Source of the DNA: JAAGZL01 sp050290785
Lineage (GTDB): Bacteria; Pseudomonadota; Gammaproteobacteria; Chromatiales; Chromatiaceae
Direction of reading: 5' to 3'
DNA: 28,676 nucleotides
Assembly: GCA_050290785.1 (NCBI GenBank)
Contig: JBNKIR010000039.1
Span: forward strand, 1-28,676
This document shows positions 6,824 to 14,365 of the stretch, one piece after another. The notes beneath the pieces are model-generated. The model did not search any database and was not told the DNA's origin. It saw only the letters and a list, made by a program, of their open reading frames with translations. A program made the position numbers and the translations under genes. Each line of letters begins with the position of its first letter. The stretch's first letter is position 1.

Positions 6824-8230
6824 ATGGCTTCAAAAGTCCTGAAGATGATCAAAGATAATGAAGTGAAGTTTGTTGACTTCCGCTTCACCGACACCCGCGG
6901 AAAAGAACAGCATGTTTCTGTACCAGCCCATACTGTAGACGAAGAGGTATTCACCGACGGTAAGATGTTTGACGGTTCCTCTATCGCAGGCTGGAAGGGC
7001 ATCAACGAGTCCGACATGATCCTCATGCCTGAGCCTGATACCGCTATCCTGGACCCATTTACCGATGAGGTAACCCTCAACATTCGTTGTGACATCCTTG
7101 AGCCATCCACCATGGAAGGTTATGAGCGCGACCCACGTTCCGTAGCCAAGCGCGCAGAGGCATACCTGCAGTCCACCGGTATTGGCGATACCGCCTACTT
7201 TGGCCCTGAGCCGGAATTCTTCATCCTGGACGACGTACGCTGGGGTGCAGATATGAGTGGTTCTTTCGTGAAGGTCGACTCAGAAGAGGCTGAGTGGAAC
7301 TCAGAGCGCGTATACCAGGATGGAAATATCGGTCACCGTCCTGGCGTTAAAGGCGGCTATTTCCCGGTACCACCGGTAGATTCTCTGAACGATCTACGTG
7401 CCGCCATGTGTCTGGCCCTGGAAGAGATGGGCGTGGGGGTTGAAGTTCATCACCACGAGGTGGCCACTGCCGGACAATGTGAAATCGGCACCGTTTTTGA
7501 CACCTTGGTACGTCGCGCCGACATGAACCAGATCATGAAGTACGTGATCCAGAACGTAGGCCATGCCTATGGTAAGACCGTAACCTTCATGCCCAAGCCA
7601 ATCGTGGGTGATAACGGCTCCGGTATGCACGTACACCAGTCTATCGCCAAGGGCGGAGAGAACATCTTTGCCGGCGACCAGTACGGCGGTCTTTCCGAGA
7701 CAGCACTCTACTATATCGGCGGCATCTTCAAGCACGCCCGTGCACTGAACGCCCTGACCAACGCCAGCACCAACAGCTACAAGCGTCTGGTTCCTGGATT
7801 CGAGGCCCCGGTTCTGCTGGCCTACTCCGCACGTAACCGTTCCGCCTCTGTACGTATTCCTTGGGTATCCAGCCCGAAGGCCCGTCGTATCGAGGTGCGT
7901 TTCCCTGACTCCTGCGGCAACCCATACCTGACCTTCGCCTCCATGCTGATGGCCGGTCTGGACGGCATCCAGAACAAGATCCACCCAGGCGAAGCCATGG
8001 ACAAGGACCTCTATGACCTGCCAGCAGAAGAGCTGAAAGGCATCCCGACAGTATGCCACTCTCTGGATCAGGCCCTGGAGGCCCTGGATGCGGATCGCGG
8101 CTTCCTCACCGCTGGCGGCGTCTTCACCGACGACATGATCGACGGCTACATCGCCCTGAAGATGGACGAGGTAACCCGTCTGCGCATGACCACCCATCCG
8201 GTGGAATTCGACATGTACTACAGCCTATAA
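6824..8230 (+). CDS. glnA: Glutamine synthetase type I
   Basis: Cytoplasmic dodecameric enzyme that makes glutamine from glutamate, ammonia and ATP; the entry point of nitrogen assimilation. It has 468 residues, the normal length for the proteobacterial GSI-beta type. Diagnostic blocks: KFVDFRFTDTRGKEQH at the N-terminus, MFDGSSIAGWKGI, the metal/glutamate region FGPEPEFFILDD, VHHHEVATAGQCEIG, the ATP-site NGSGMHVHQSI, and KDLYDLPAEE, which contains the tyrosine adenylylated by GlnE (Tyr397 in E. coli). Regulation is visible upstream: tandem NtrC boxes and a sigma-54 promoter. A strong terminator follows at 8251. ntrB-ntrC lie downstream beyond a small exported-protein gene. Confidence 0.99.
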   Translation: MASKVLKMIKDNEVKFVDFRFTDTRGKEQHVSVPAHTVDEEVFTDGKMFDGSSIAGWKGINESDMILMPEPDTAILDPFTDEVTLNIRCDILEPSTMEGYERDPRSVAKRAEAYLQSTGIGDTAYFGPEPEFFILDDVRWGADMSGSFVKVDSEEAEWNSERVYQDGNIGHRPGVKGGYFPVPPVDSLNDLRAAMCLALEEMGVGVEVHHHEVATAGQCEIGTVFDTLVRRADMNQIMKYVIQNVGHAYGKTVTFMPKPIVGDNGSGMHVHQSIAKGGENIFAGDQYGGLSETALYYIGGIFKHARALNALTNASTNSYKRLVPGFEAPVLLAYSARNRSASVRIPWVSSPKARRIEVRFPDSCGNPYLTFASMLMAGLDGIQNKIHPGEAMDKDLYDLPAEELKGIPTVCHSLDQALEALDADRGFLTAGGVFTDDMIDGYIALKMDEVTRLRMTTHPVEFDMYYSL

Positions 8231-8250
8231 GCTGACCAGACAAGTCGCGT

Positions 8251-8282
8251 AAAAACGCCCCCATTTTGGGGGCGTTTTTTTG
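8251..8282 (+). terminator. Rho-independent terminator of glnA
   Basis: AAAAACGCCCCC / GGGGGCGTTTTT, a 12-bp perfect stem with a 5-base loop (ATTTT), ending in a run of seven T. It starts 20 bp after the glnA stop. Most glnA transcripts should end here, so the NtrBC genes need their own promoter or read-through. Confidence 0.95.
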
Positions 8283-8368
8283 CTTAAACGGCGCGTTTAT
8301 CGGGAAAACCGTGCTGTTGGCACCACTGTCAGGTTGTTGGCCGATCATTGATCGTCTATGCTCCAGCT

Positions 8369-9118
8369 ATGTACAGACCCCTACTCATGCTAACCATGCT
8401 TGTCTGCTTTACCGCAACTGCCGGTATCTACAAGTGGGTGGATAAAGATGGGAATATCCACTATTCAGATCAGGAGGTGAAAGGTGCGGAGCAGGTCGAA
8501 CTCTCCAAGACAATCACCTTTACTCCCACAAAAACAGATACACCCACGGACACGGACACCCCACCAGATGAATTGCCGGCGTACAGCGAGATCTCCATTG
8601 TGCAACCCAAAATGAATGAGACCATTCGCAATAACAACGGCAATGTAGAGGTCAAGATTAAAGTGGTAGAAGAACTGTCGTCCCAAGACAGTATTACTCT
8701 CTATCTGGATGGAAAAGAGGTCCGCAAAGGCATGCACGGGACATCAACCACCTTGTCACAGGTTGAGCGTGGTTCGCATACCTTAAGAGCTAGTGTGTTA
8801 GACAAAAACGGAGTGTCTTTGATCAGTTCAAGCTCGATAATATTTCATCTGAAAATAGAGACCGAAAAACCCAAAGAAGAGGCCGCCAAAGATAACAGCG
8901 AAGCCTTTACGCCGGATTTCAACAATGGCGATAGTGAAGACGCCGATTACTCAAAAGACTTCACCAAAGATTACACCGGCGATTTTACAAAAGACCATGA
9001 AAGCTCCGGAAGCTACGAGGAAGGTGCGACCAAATTCAATAACGGGATCCCCTCCAACAGCGGCAACTTCAAGTCCGGAACCGGCACCTACGCCCCAAAC
9101 TTCAATCAAAAGAAGTAA
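8369..9118 (+). CDS. DUF4124-domain exported protein with acidic repeat tail
   Basis: A 249-residue exported protein with three parts. First, a signal peptide MYRPLLMLTMLVCFTATAG. Next is a short DUF4124 domain with its signature IYKWVDKDGNIHYSDQ (about residues 20-45). After a Thr/Pro/Asp-rich linker comes a beta-rich Ig-like domain (ITLYLDGKEVRKG...SHTLRASVLDKNG). The tail is Asp/Lys/Phe-rich with short repeats (KDFTKD, KDYTGD, FTKDH). I chose the ATG at 8369, because the in-frame TTG at 8348 would put a needless extension before the signal peptide. Genes of this family commonly sit between glnA and ntrB in gammaproteobacteria, as here. Function unknown; probably periplasmic. Confidence 0.85.
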   Translation: MYRPLLMLTMLVCFTATAGIYKWVDKDGNIHYSDQEVKGAEQVELSKTITFTPTKTDTPTDTDTPPDELPAYSEISIVQPKMNETIRNNNGNVEVKIKVVEELSSQDSITLYLDGKEVRKGMHGTSTTLSQVERGSHTLRASVLDKNGVSLISSSSIIFHLKIETEKPKEEAAKDNSEAFTPDFNNGDSEDADYSKDFTKDYTGDFTKDHESSGSYEEGATKFNNGIPSNSGNFKSGTGTYAPNFNQKK

Positions 9119-9130
9119 ACGCCCTACCCA

Positions 9131-9147
9131 AGCACCAATATAGTGCA
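9131..9147 (+). promoter_or_regulatory. NtrC box upstream of ntrB
   Basis: AGCACCAATATAGTGCA matches GCACCA-N3-TGGTGC at 11 of 12 positions. It lies about 148 bp before the predicted sigma-54 start at the ntrB ATG, a normal enhancer distance. This suggests autoregulation of ntrBC by NtrC. Confidence 0.75.
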
Positions 9148-9260
9148 TAAAATATATATAGCTGCGCATGGCGCCGGCTAAATCACCCCTGTTGTACCAG
9201 ATACGGGCTGAAATTGTATTAAATATAGCCAGTTATGCCTGTTTTGCGTATTGATAAAAC

Positions 9261-9276
9261 TGGTTCATTTATTGCT
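9261..9276 (+). promoter_or_regulatory. Sigma-54-like promoter at the ntrB start
   Basis: TGGTTCATTTATTGCT has GG and TTGCT at exact -24/-12 spacing, with C6 and R7 also matching; positions 4 and 5 differ from TGGCAC. The predicted start (about 9287) falls on or just before the ntrB ATG at 9288, implying a leaderless message or a later start codon. Confidence 0.55.
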
Positions 9277-9287
9277 AATAGAATCGC

Positions 9288-10376
9288 ATGATCGATAAAA
9301 CTGAATCTCAGGAAAGGTATGGACATCAGGTCTTGGAGAACCTGAGTTTTTCGATTCTGTTGTTTGACCAGGATCTGTACCTACGTTACATGAACTCGGC
9401 TGCAGAGGTCCTATTTGCCCTCAGCGCCAGACATATGGTGCTCAATAAGGCCGGAGAACTCATACAGTGTGATTCGGCACTGGACGAGGAGAGCCTGGAG
9501 ACGGCGTTAAGCACAGGACGCCCCTTTACGGAGAGAGAGATCAGTATGAATCTGCAAAACGGTGAGACCGTGACAGTAGATTGCACAGTAATACCGTTTA
9601 CGGATGATCAAGGGGACCAGTATCTGCTGATGGAGATGCAGCATATTGATCGGCAGTTGCAGATAAGCAGGGAGGAAAGCCTGCTCAGCCAACATGATGC
9701 GGCACGGGACCTGATACGAGGCCTGGCCCATGAGATAAAAAACCCCCTGGGAGGTCTGCGCGGAGCGGCACAGTTGTTGGAGTCAGAGCTGGAAGACAAG
9801 GAGCTGTGCGAATACACCCAGATAATCATTGACGAGGCCGACCGCCTGCAGGCCCTGGTAAATCAATTATTGGGGTCCCATAGATTGCCCGAGATGTCTC
9901 AGGTAAATGTGCACATGATCCTGGAGCGGGTACGTTCTCTGATGATCGCAGAGTATGGAGACAGCCTGACAATCAGACGGGATTTCGATCCAAGTATCCC
10001 TGATCTCTATGTAGATAACGACCGTATCATCCAGGCGCTCCTCAATATTGTTCGTAATGCCGCCCAGGCATTAAGTGGAAAGGCTGATGCCGAGATAACC
10101 ATGCGCACCAGAATCTTGCGCCAGTTTACCATTGGCAACATACGCCACCGCCTCGTGGTGCAGATCGAGATTGAAGATAACGGACCGGGCATACCAGAAG
10201 AGATCAGAGAAAAGATCTTCTACCCCATGGTCACATCGGGCACTTCCGGCATGGGTTTGGGTCTTTCCATAACTCAATCCCTGATCCATCAACATGGTGG
10301 CCTGGTGGAGTTTTCCAGCAAGCCGGGGCAAACCGTTTTTCGTGTAATGCTGCCATTGGAGAATAGAGGTGGGTAA
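9288..10376 (+). CDS. glnL: Nitrogen regulation sensor histidine kinase NtrB
   Basis: A 362-residue soluble kinase/phosphatase that phosphorylates NtrC under nitrogen limitation and is normally controlled by PII. An N-terminal PAS domain (VLENLSFSILLFDQDLYLRY, residues 15-34 onward) is followed by the HisKA box GLAHEIKNPLGGLRGAAQLL with phospho-acceptor His148. The ATPase domain has an N-box (NIVRNAAQAL), a G1 box (EDNGPGIP) and GMGLGLSITQSLI. No membrane segment. The ATG at 9288 has no recognisable ribosome binding site. An in-frame TTG at 9333 follows AGGAAAGG by 15 bp or more and would remove 15 residues outside the conserved PAS core, so the start is uncertain. Overlaps ntrC by 8 bp. Confidence 0.96.
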   Translation: MIDKTESQERYGHQVLENLSFSILLFDQDLYLRYMNSAAEVLFALSARHMVLNKAGELIQCDSALDEESLETALSTGRPFTEREISMNLQNGETVTVDCTVIPFTDDQGDQYLLMEMQHIDRQLQISREESLLSQHDAARDLIRGLAHEIKNPLGGLRGAAQLLESELEDKELCEYTQIIIDEADRLQALVNQLLGSHRLPEMSQVNVHMILERVRSLMIAEYGDSLTIRRDFDPSIPDLYVDNDRIIQALLNIVRNAAQALSGKADAEITMRTRILRQFTIGNIRHRLVVQIEIEDNGPGIPEEIREKIFYPMVTSGTSGMGLGLSITQSLIHQHGGLVEFSSKPGQTVFRVMLPLENRGG

Positions 10377-11778
10377 GACACAACAGATTTGGATTATTGA
10401 TGATGACCGTTCCATTCGCTGGGTCTTGGAGAAGGCGATGCAGAAGGCGCAGATGGAGGTGCGCAGTTTCTCTTCCGCCGACGGCGTGCTTGAGGAGCTA
10501 TCCTTCGGGCTGCCGGATGTAGTGGTTACAGATGTGCGCATGCCGGGGATGGACGGACTTTCACTTTTGGGGCAGATACATGGGGCCTTCCCGGATCTGC
10601 CGGTGATCATCATGACCGCCCACTCCGACCTGGACAGCGCAGTGGCCGCCTTTCATGGAGGAGCCTTTGAATATCTACCTAAGCCATTCGATGTGGAAGA
10701 GGCGGTCGAACTTGTGCGCCGAGCCTGCAGATCATCGCAGGGAGCAGCCGCAGCCAGGGCCGAAACCGCTCTGGACAGCCCGGAGATCATAGGCGAGGCG
10801 CCGGCGATGCAGGAGGTGTTTCGGGCCATAGGTCGTCTGGCCAGATCCAGCATAACCGTCCTGATCAACGGCGAATCCGGAACGGGTAAGGAACTGGTAG
10901 CACATGCATTGCACAGACATAGCCCCAGGGCGTCCGGTCCGTTCATTGCCCTGAATATGGCAGCCATCCCCAAAGACCTGTTGGAATCAGAACTGTTCGG
11001 GCACGAAAGAGGGGCCTTCACCGGCGCCCAGGTACGGCGCGAAGGCCGCTTCGAGCAGGCCGATGGCGGCACCCTGTTTCTGGATGAGATCGGCGATATG
11101 CCTTCAGAACTACAGACACGCCTGCTCAGGGTATTGGCCGACGGGGTGTTTTATAGGATAGGCGGGCACGAGGCCGTGCAGGTCAGCGTGCGCATCATTG
11201 CGGCCACCCATCAAAATCTGGAACAGCTGGTGGAGTCCGGCCGGTTTCGTGAGGACCTGTTTCACCGTCTCAACGTAATCCGCATCCACATCCCTTCTCT
11301 ACGGGAGAGGAAAGAAGACATCCCCATCCTTATGAAGCACTTTCTGGCCCGCGCCGCCAAGGAGCTTGAGGTAGAGACAAAGACCCTACTACCTGAGACG
11401 GAGAAGGAGTTACAGAATCTGGAATGGCCGGGCAATGTGCGCCAACTGGAGAACACGGCGCGCTGGCTTACGGTGATGGCCTCCAGCCAGGAGATCCACA
11501 TTGAGGATCTGCCCACAGAACTGCATGCCGAGATCGATAGCGCGAAAAGTGATGACGACTGGTGTGGCGGCCTCAGGAACTGGGCACGTCAGAGATTAGG
11601 CCAGGGCCAAGAGGCCATTCTGGATGAGGCCGTACCGCAGTTCGAGACGATCATGATCGAGACCGCCCTGGAGCACACCGGCGGCAGACGCCTGGATGCG
11701 GCGCGCCTTTTGGGGTGGGGACGGAACACCTTGACGAGGAAGATAAAAGAGCTGGGGTTAGACGAGGAAAAATCGTAG
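10369..11778 (+). CDS. glnG: Nitrogen regulation response regulator NtrC (sigma-54 activator)
   Basis: A 469-residue enhancer-binding protein that drives sigma-54 transcription of nitrogen genes, including glnA here. Domains in order: receiver (IIDDDRSIRWVL; phospho-acceptor Asp55 in VVTDVRMPGMDG); AAA+ domain with Walker A GESGTGKE (168-175), the sigma-54 contact loop GAFTGA (215-220) and Walker B GGTLFLDEIGDM (233-244); C-terminal Fis-type helix-turn-helix (LDAARLLGWGRNTLTRKIKELGL). The start is a GTG at 10369 overlapping the ntrB stop, with GGAG 7 bp before it, so it is translationally coupled to ntrB. No clear terminator follows. Confidence 0.98.
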   Translation: MGKTQQIWIIDDDRSIRWVLEKAMQKAQMEVRSFSSADGVLEELSFGLPDVVVTDVRMPGMDGLSLLGQIHGAFPDLPVIIMTAHSDLDSAVAAFHGGAFEYLPKPFDVEEAVELVRRACRSSQGAAAARAETALDSPEIIGEAPAMQEVFRAIGRLARSSITVLINGESGTGKELVAHALHRHSPRASGPFIALNMAAIPKDLLESELFGHERGAFTGAQVRREGRFEQADGGTLFLDEIGDMPSELQTRLLRVLADGVFYRIGGHEAVQVSVRIIAATHQNLEQLVESGRFREDLFHRLNVIRIHIPSLRERKEDIPILMKHFLARAAKELEVETKTLLPETEKELQNLEWPGNVRQLENTARWLTVMASSQEIHIEDLPTELHAEIDSAKSDDDWCGGLRNWARQRLGQGQEAILDEAVPQFETIMIETALEHTGGRRLDAARLLGWGRNTLTRKIKELGLDEEKS

Positions 11779-11886
11779 TACCAATTGTCCTTGATTTTTC
11801 AAACCACCTCTCTATTATTAATTCCCTATAAGTTGGATGTTTGTATGTCCGACACGCGGATAAAGATAATAAAAAAGGAGTTCTCC

Positions 11887-12648
11887 ATGATCCGTTCCAT
11901 ACTCGGAAAAGTATGCAGTGTCTGCACCCTTATCATTGCACTTTATATTCCACTCACTGCAACCGCAGCTACATTGCTCCAGCTTAATTTTGATACGACC
12001 ATACTCGAAACATGGGGGCCATCCCCTTTAGATATAGATGATGATGTTCAAGCTGCATTGCAGATCTCAAGCAGTGACTTCTATATGAGTGGAACTGATA
12101 CTCAGGATATTTTTGGAACACCGGTAAGCTTTCAGTGGGATATATACCAGGGCCCCAATACCTGGGGCTGGGCAACTGGTCCTTCCTGGTCACAGGCAAA
12201 TCCCGGATTTGCTATCGCCGTTTCAGTGCTAAATAACTATTTGCTGCCAGCGGGGTCCATGGATGACATTCCTGGATATGCCACCACTTCGATGTTTCCG
12301 AACCTGCCGTCCGATGGGGATGTGATAGATGCGATCCTGATCTCCGTATTCAGCAATGATCTACTAACCTCGTCGCAGGAGAAATCGTTTAATACAGTGA
12401 TGTTATACGATGCTGCAGATGGTGTTGTGACGGGGCAAGGCGTAGGCGGCATCAATGCAAGCAAGTGGCTAACAGATATTATCTACGGAGAATTGTTTAT
12501 ATTTGCAGATAACGCATATACCGAAGAAACCATTTGGGAGGCAACTGGCCCGATAGGAGCATCTCCGGTCCCGATCCCTGCCGCTGCATGGCTTTTTGGT
12601 AGTGGGCTGCTTGGACTATTAGGTATAACCAGAAAGCGCCTTACCTAA
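11887..12648 (+). CDS. Exported protein with VPxPA/PEP-CTERM-type sorting tail
   Basis: A 253-residue exported protein. It has an N-terminal signal peptide (MIRSILGKVCSVCTLIIALYIPLTATAA) and a C-terminal sorting signal: the motif VPIPAAAWLF, a hydrophobic segment (GSGLLGLLGI) and a basic end (TRKRLT). This is the VPLPA-type variant of PEP-CTERM, whose members are processed by an exosortase-type enzyme and released to the envelope or matrix. The middle, about 200 residues, is acidic and rich in Asp, Ser, Thr, Trp and Pro, and resembles nothing I can name. I used the ATG at 11887, which has AAGGAG upstream. No exosortase gene is in the window. It lies 108 bp after ntrC; whether NtrC controls it is unknown. 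Confidence 0.85.
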   Translation: MIRSILGKVCSVCTLIIALYIPLTATAATLLQLNFDTTILETWGPSPLDIDDDVQAALQISSSDFYMSGTDTQDIFGTPVSFQWDIYQGPNTWGWATGPSWSQANPGFAIAVSVLNNYLLPAGSMDDIPGYATTSMFPNLPSDGDVIDAILISVFSNDLLTSSQEKSFNTVMLYDAADGVVTGQGVGGINASKWLTDIIYGELFIFADNAYTEETIWEATGPIGASPVPIPAAAWLFGSGLLGLLGITRKRLT

Positions 12649-12674
12649 CAAAGGCATATAGGTGAATTTCTACA

Positions 12675-12700
12675 GGGGATGCATGAGCATCCCCTTCTTC
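12675..12700 (+). terminator. Probable terminator of the sorting-tail protein gene
   Basis: GGGGATGC / GCATCCCC, an 8-bp perfect stem with loop ATGA (12675-12694), followed by the pyrimidine-rich TTCTTC. It lies 26 bp after the stop at 12648. The T tract is interrupted, so efficiency may be moderate. Confidence 0.7.
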
Positions 12701-12757
12701 TATCACTGTGCTGTTCCTTCGGTATAATAGCTGATCGTTGAATCGTGGAGCATATAT

Positions 12758-13156
12758 ATGGAGATCAGCAGCATTGAACTTCCCGGATCTGAGATAGAGA
12801 GCATCGGCTTCGAGGGCGATGACCTTATCCTGAGGTTTTCCCGGGCCTATATCATAAAGACCATGAGTGGTACGGAGGAGCGCACCAAATGGTGGCAGGC
12901 CGGCGATCTGGTGTTTGAGCAGGCCGAGGTAGAGGGAGATCTCCCATCATGTCCGACGATTTGTTCCGGCGGGGATGTGGGAGAGAACATCTACACCTAC
13001 CGGGATATGATCCAGATCCCATTGCAGGAGGAGGGGCCGGCGCACTGTAATCTTCGCTTTGAGGATACTGAAGACAGGCTTCAAGTTCGGGCCTTACGCG
13101 TACGACTCAAGATGCAGGACAGGCCTCGCTACATTGAGCATATCAAACCAGATTAG
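12758..13156 (+). CDS. Uncharacterised 132-residue cytoplasmic protein
   Basis: I do not recognise a family. The protein is acidic and probably mostly beta-structured: an opening MEISSIELPGSEIESIGFEGDDLILRFS-type strand pattern, then AYIIKTMSG and TKWWQAGDLVFEQAE. Two cysteines lie in SCPTICSGG, and the end is a basic RALRVRLKMQDRPRYIEHIKPD. No signal peptide or membrane segment. GTGGAG lies about 8 bp before the ATG, and a TATAAT hexamer is at 12723-12728, without a clear -35. A terminator separates it from the upstream gene. Its last 14 bp overlap the 3' end of the convergent endonuclease V gene. Coding potential is supported by the binding site and position, not by homology I can name. Confidence 0.65.
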   Translation: MEISSIELPGSEIESIGFEGDDLILRFSRAYIIKTMSGTEERTKWWQAGDLVFEQAEVEGDLPSCPTICSGGDVGENIYTYRDMIQIPLQEEGPAHCNLRFEDTEDRLQVRALRVRLKMQDRPRYIEHIKPD

Positions 13157-13808
13157 ATGCCAGTCTATGCGCGGCACGGGTGGTCTCAGGCAGGCGATAC
13201 TTCGTTATGCAGGACATCACTATCCGTATGGAACTCTCCAGACCAACCCTATGGCCTGACGAGATATAGAGAGGCCTGACCCTGCTCCTGCTGCGCAAAA
13301 CGGCCCCGATACATTCTGATGCCTCCATCAACGGTACCCAGGCGCCCTTATCTTCCGGAACATCGTCATGGCTGCCGACAAGGCGTGATTTGGCCACGCC
13401 GATGCTGGGGATATCCGTCAGCAGACCCAGATGACAGGCTACACCAAATCTCCTCGGGTGGGCTATACCCTGTCCATCGCACAGCAGAAGATCTGGCGCC
13501 CGCTTCAATTGCCGCATGGCCTCGAGGATAGCCGGGATCTCACGGAATGAGAGCAGCCCCGGCACATAGGGAATTACTGTAGGCATGCGATACAGCACCT
13601 GTTCTACGGGATCAAGAGATGGGTAGCTCAGCGTTACTACTGCGGCCCTGGTGATATTGCCGGAATCTTCAAAGCCCACATCTACCCCGGCCACCAGATT
13701 TAACCGGCCCATACGATCAGTTGTCTCGACATGCCGGCGTAACCGCTGTTGCAGAGCGATCGCTTGCGCCGGCGCAATATCCCAGGGGTGATCGAACCGC
13801 TGCCTCAC
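13143..13808 (-). CDS. nfi: Endonuclease V (deoxyinosine-specific)
   Basis: A 221-residue DNA-repair nuclease that nicks near deoxyinosine. Family motifs are intact: GVDVGF with catalytic Asp43, PYVPGLLSFRE (Tyr81, Glu90), the acidic/His block DGQGIAHPRRFGVACHLG (Asp111, His117) and GVAKSRLVG. These match the E. coli catalytic set D35, Y80, E89, D110 and H116. The start is a GTG at 13808 that overlaps the TGA of the upstream TlpA-like gene (GTGA), so the two are translationally coupled. It is the last gene of a minus-strand run that begins at pyrD. Its 3' end overlaps the convergent 132-residue gene by 14 bp. Confidence 0.96.
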   Translation of the reverse strand: MRQRFDHPWDIAPAQAIALQQRLRRHVETTDRMGRLNLVAGVDVGFEDSGNITRAAVVTLSYPSLDPVEQVLYRMPTVIPYVPGLLSFREIPAILEAMRQLKRAPDLLLCDGQGIAHPRRFGVACHLGLLTDIPSIGVAKSRLVGSHDDVPEDKGAWVPLMEASECIGAVLRSRSRVRPLYISSGHRVGLESSIRIVMSCITKYRLPETTRAAHRLASNLV

Positions 13809-14338
13809 TGCTCCCCTTTCAACGATATGATCTGCTGCAGGATAGTTGACTCACTCCAGTCTCTCTCGCCCACGGCCAGGAGGGCTATCCTCCCATCCCG
13901 ACCAAGCACGATCGTGGTCGGTAACAAAGGGACCGCCCACGACTGCGACACCTCTGACTTTGTATCCAGAAGCAAGGTAAATGTTATGGGCGTACTCCCC
14001 AGAAAGCGCATAACAGACGAGCGGGGTTCGCCAACATTAATCCCAAGGACAAATATGTCATGTTGGGCCAATATACCGGCCGCCTTTTGCAGGGAAGGCA
14101 TCTCTGATACACAAGGAGGACACCATGAAGCCCAGAAATTGACCACAACCACCTTCCCAAGATAGTCGGGAAGGGCATGTGGCTTCCCTTCAATATCATA
14201 CAGAACAAAGGCAGGGGCAGGCGGGTTGCTTTTTGATCTGGTTAGAGGCCGACTCGTCGGACTATCACATGCGCTAATACCAATAGAGAGAAACAGAACA
14301 GATGTCAGTAAGAAGATGGCTGTTCGTCGGATAAACAT
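13805..14338 (-). CDS. TlpA-like thioredoxin-fold lipoprotein
   Basis: A 177-residue envelope thiol-disulfide protein. The N-terminal signal ends in a lipobox with Cys24 (LSIGISAC), so it should be lipid-anchored facing the periplasm. The thioredoxin fold has the active site FWASWCPPCVSEMP (Cys73, Cys76), typical of TlpA/ResA/DsbE reductases rather than oxidising DsbA, and the cis-proline is visible in PLLPTTIV. Family roles include reducing apocytochrome c or copper-site cysteines; the substrate here cannot be read. It lies 27 bp after the HDOD gene and overlaps nfi by 4 bp, so it is part of an operon of otherwise unrelated functions. Confidence 0.92.
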   Translation of the reverse strand: MFIRRTAIFLLTSVLFLSIGISACDSPTSRPLTRSKSNPPAPAFVLYDIEGKPHALPDYLGKVVVVNFWASWCPPCVSEMPSLQKAAGILAQHDIFVLGINVGEPRSSVMRFLGSTPITFTLLLDTKSEVSQSWAVPLLPTTIVLGRDGRIALLAVGERDWSESTILQQIISLKGEQ

Positions 14339-14365
14339 CTGGACCCTGAAGCTGGATTGAGACCA

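Noticed and set aside
7394..8197. 267-codon minus-strand frame inside glnA
   Set aside because: Shadow of glnA; no binding site and no family resemblance.
13059..13259. 66-codon plus-strand frame across the 132-residue gene and nfi end
   Set aside because: Out of frame with both real genes and without a binding site.
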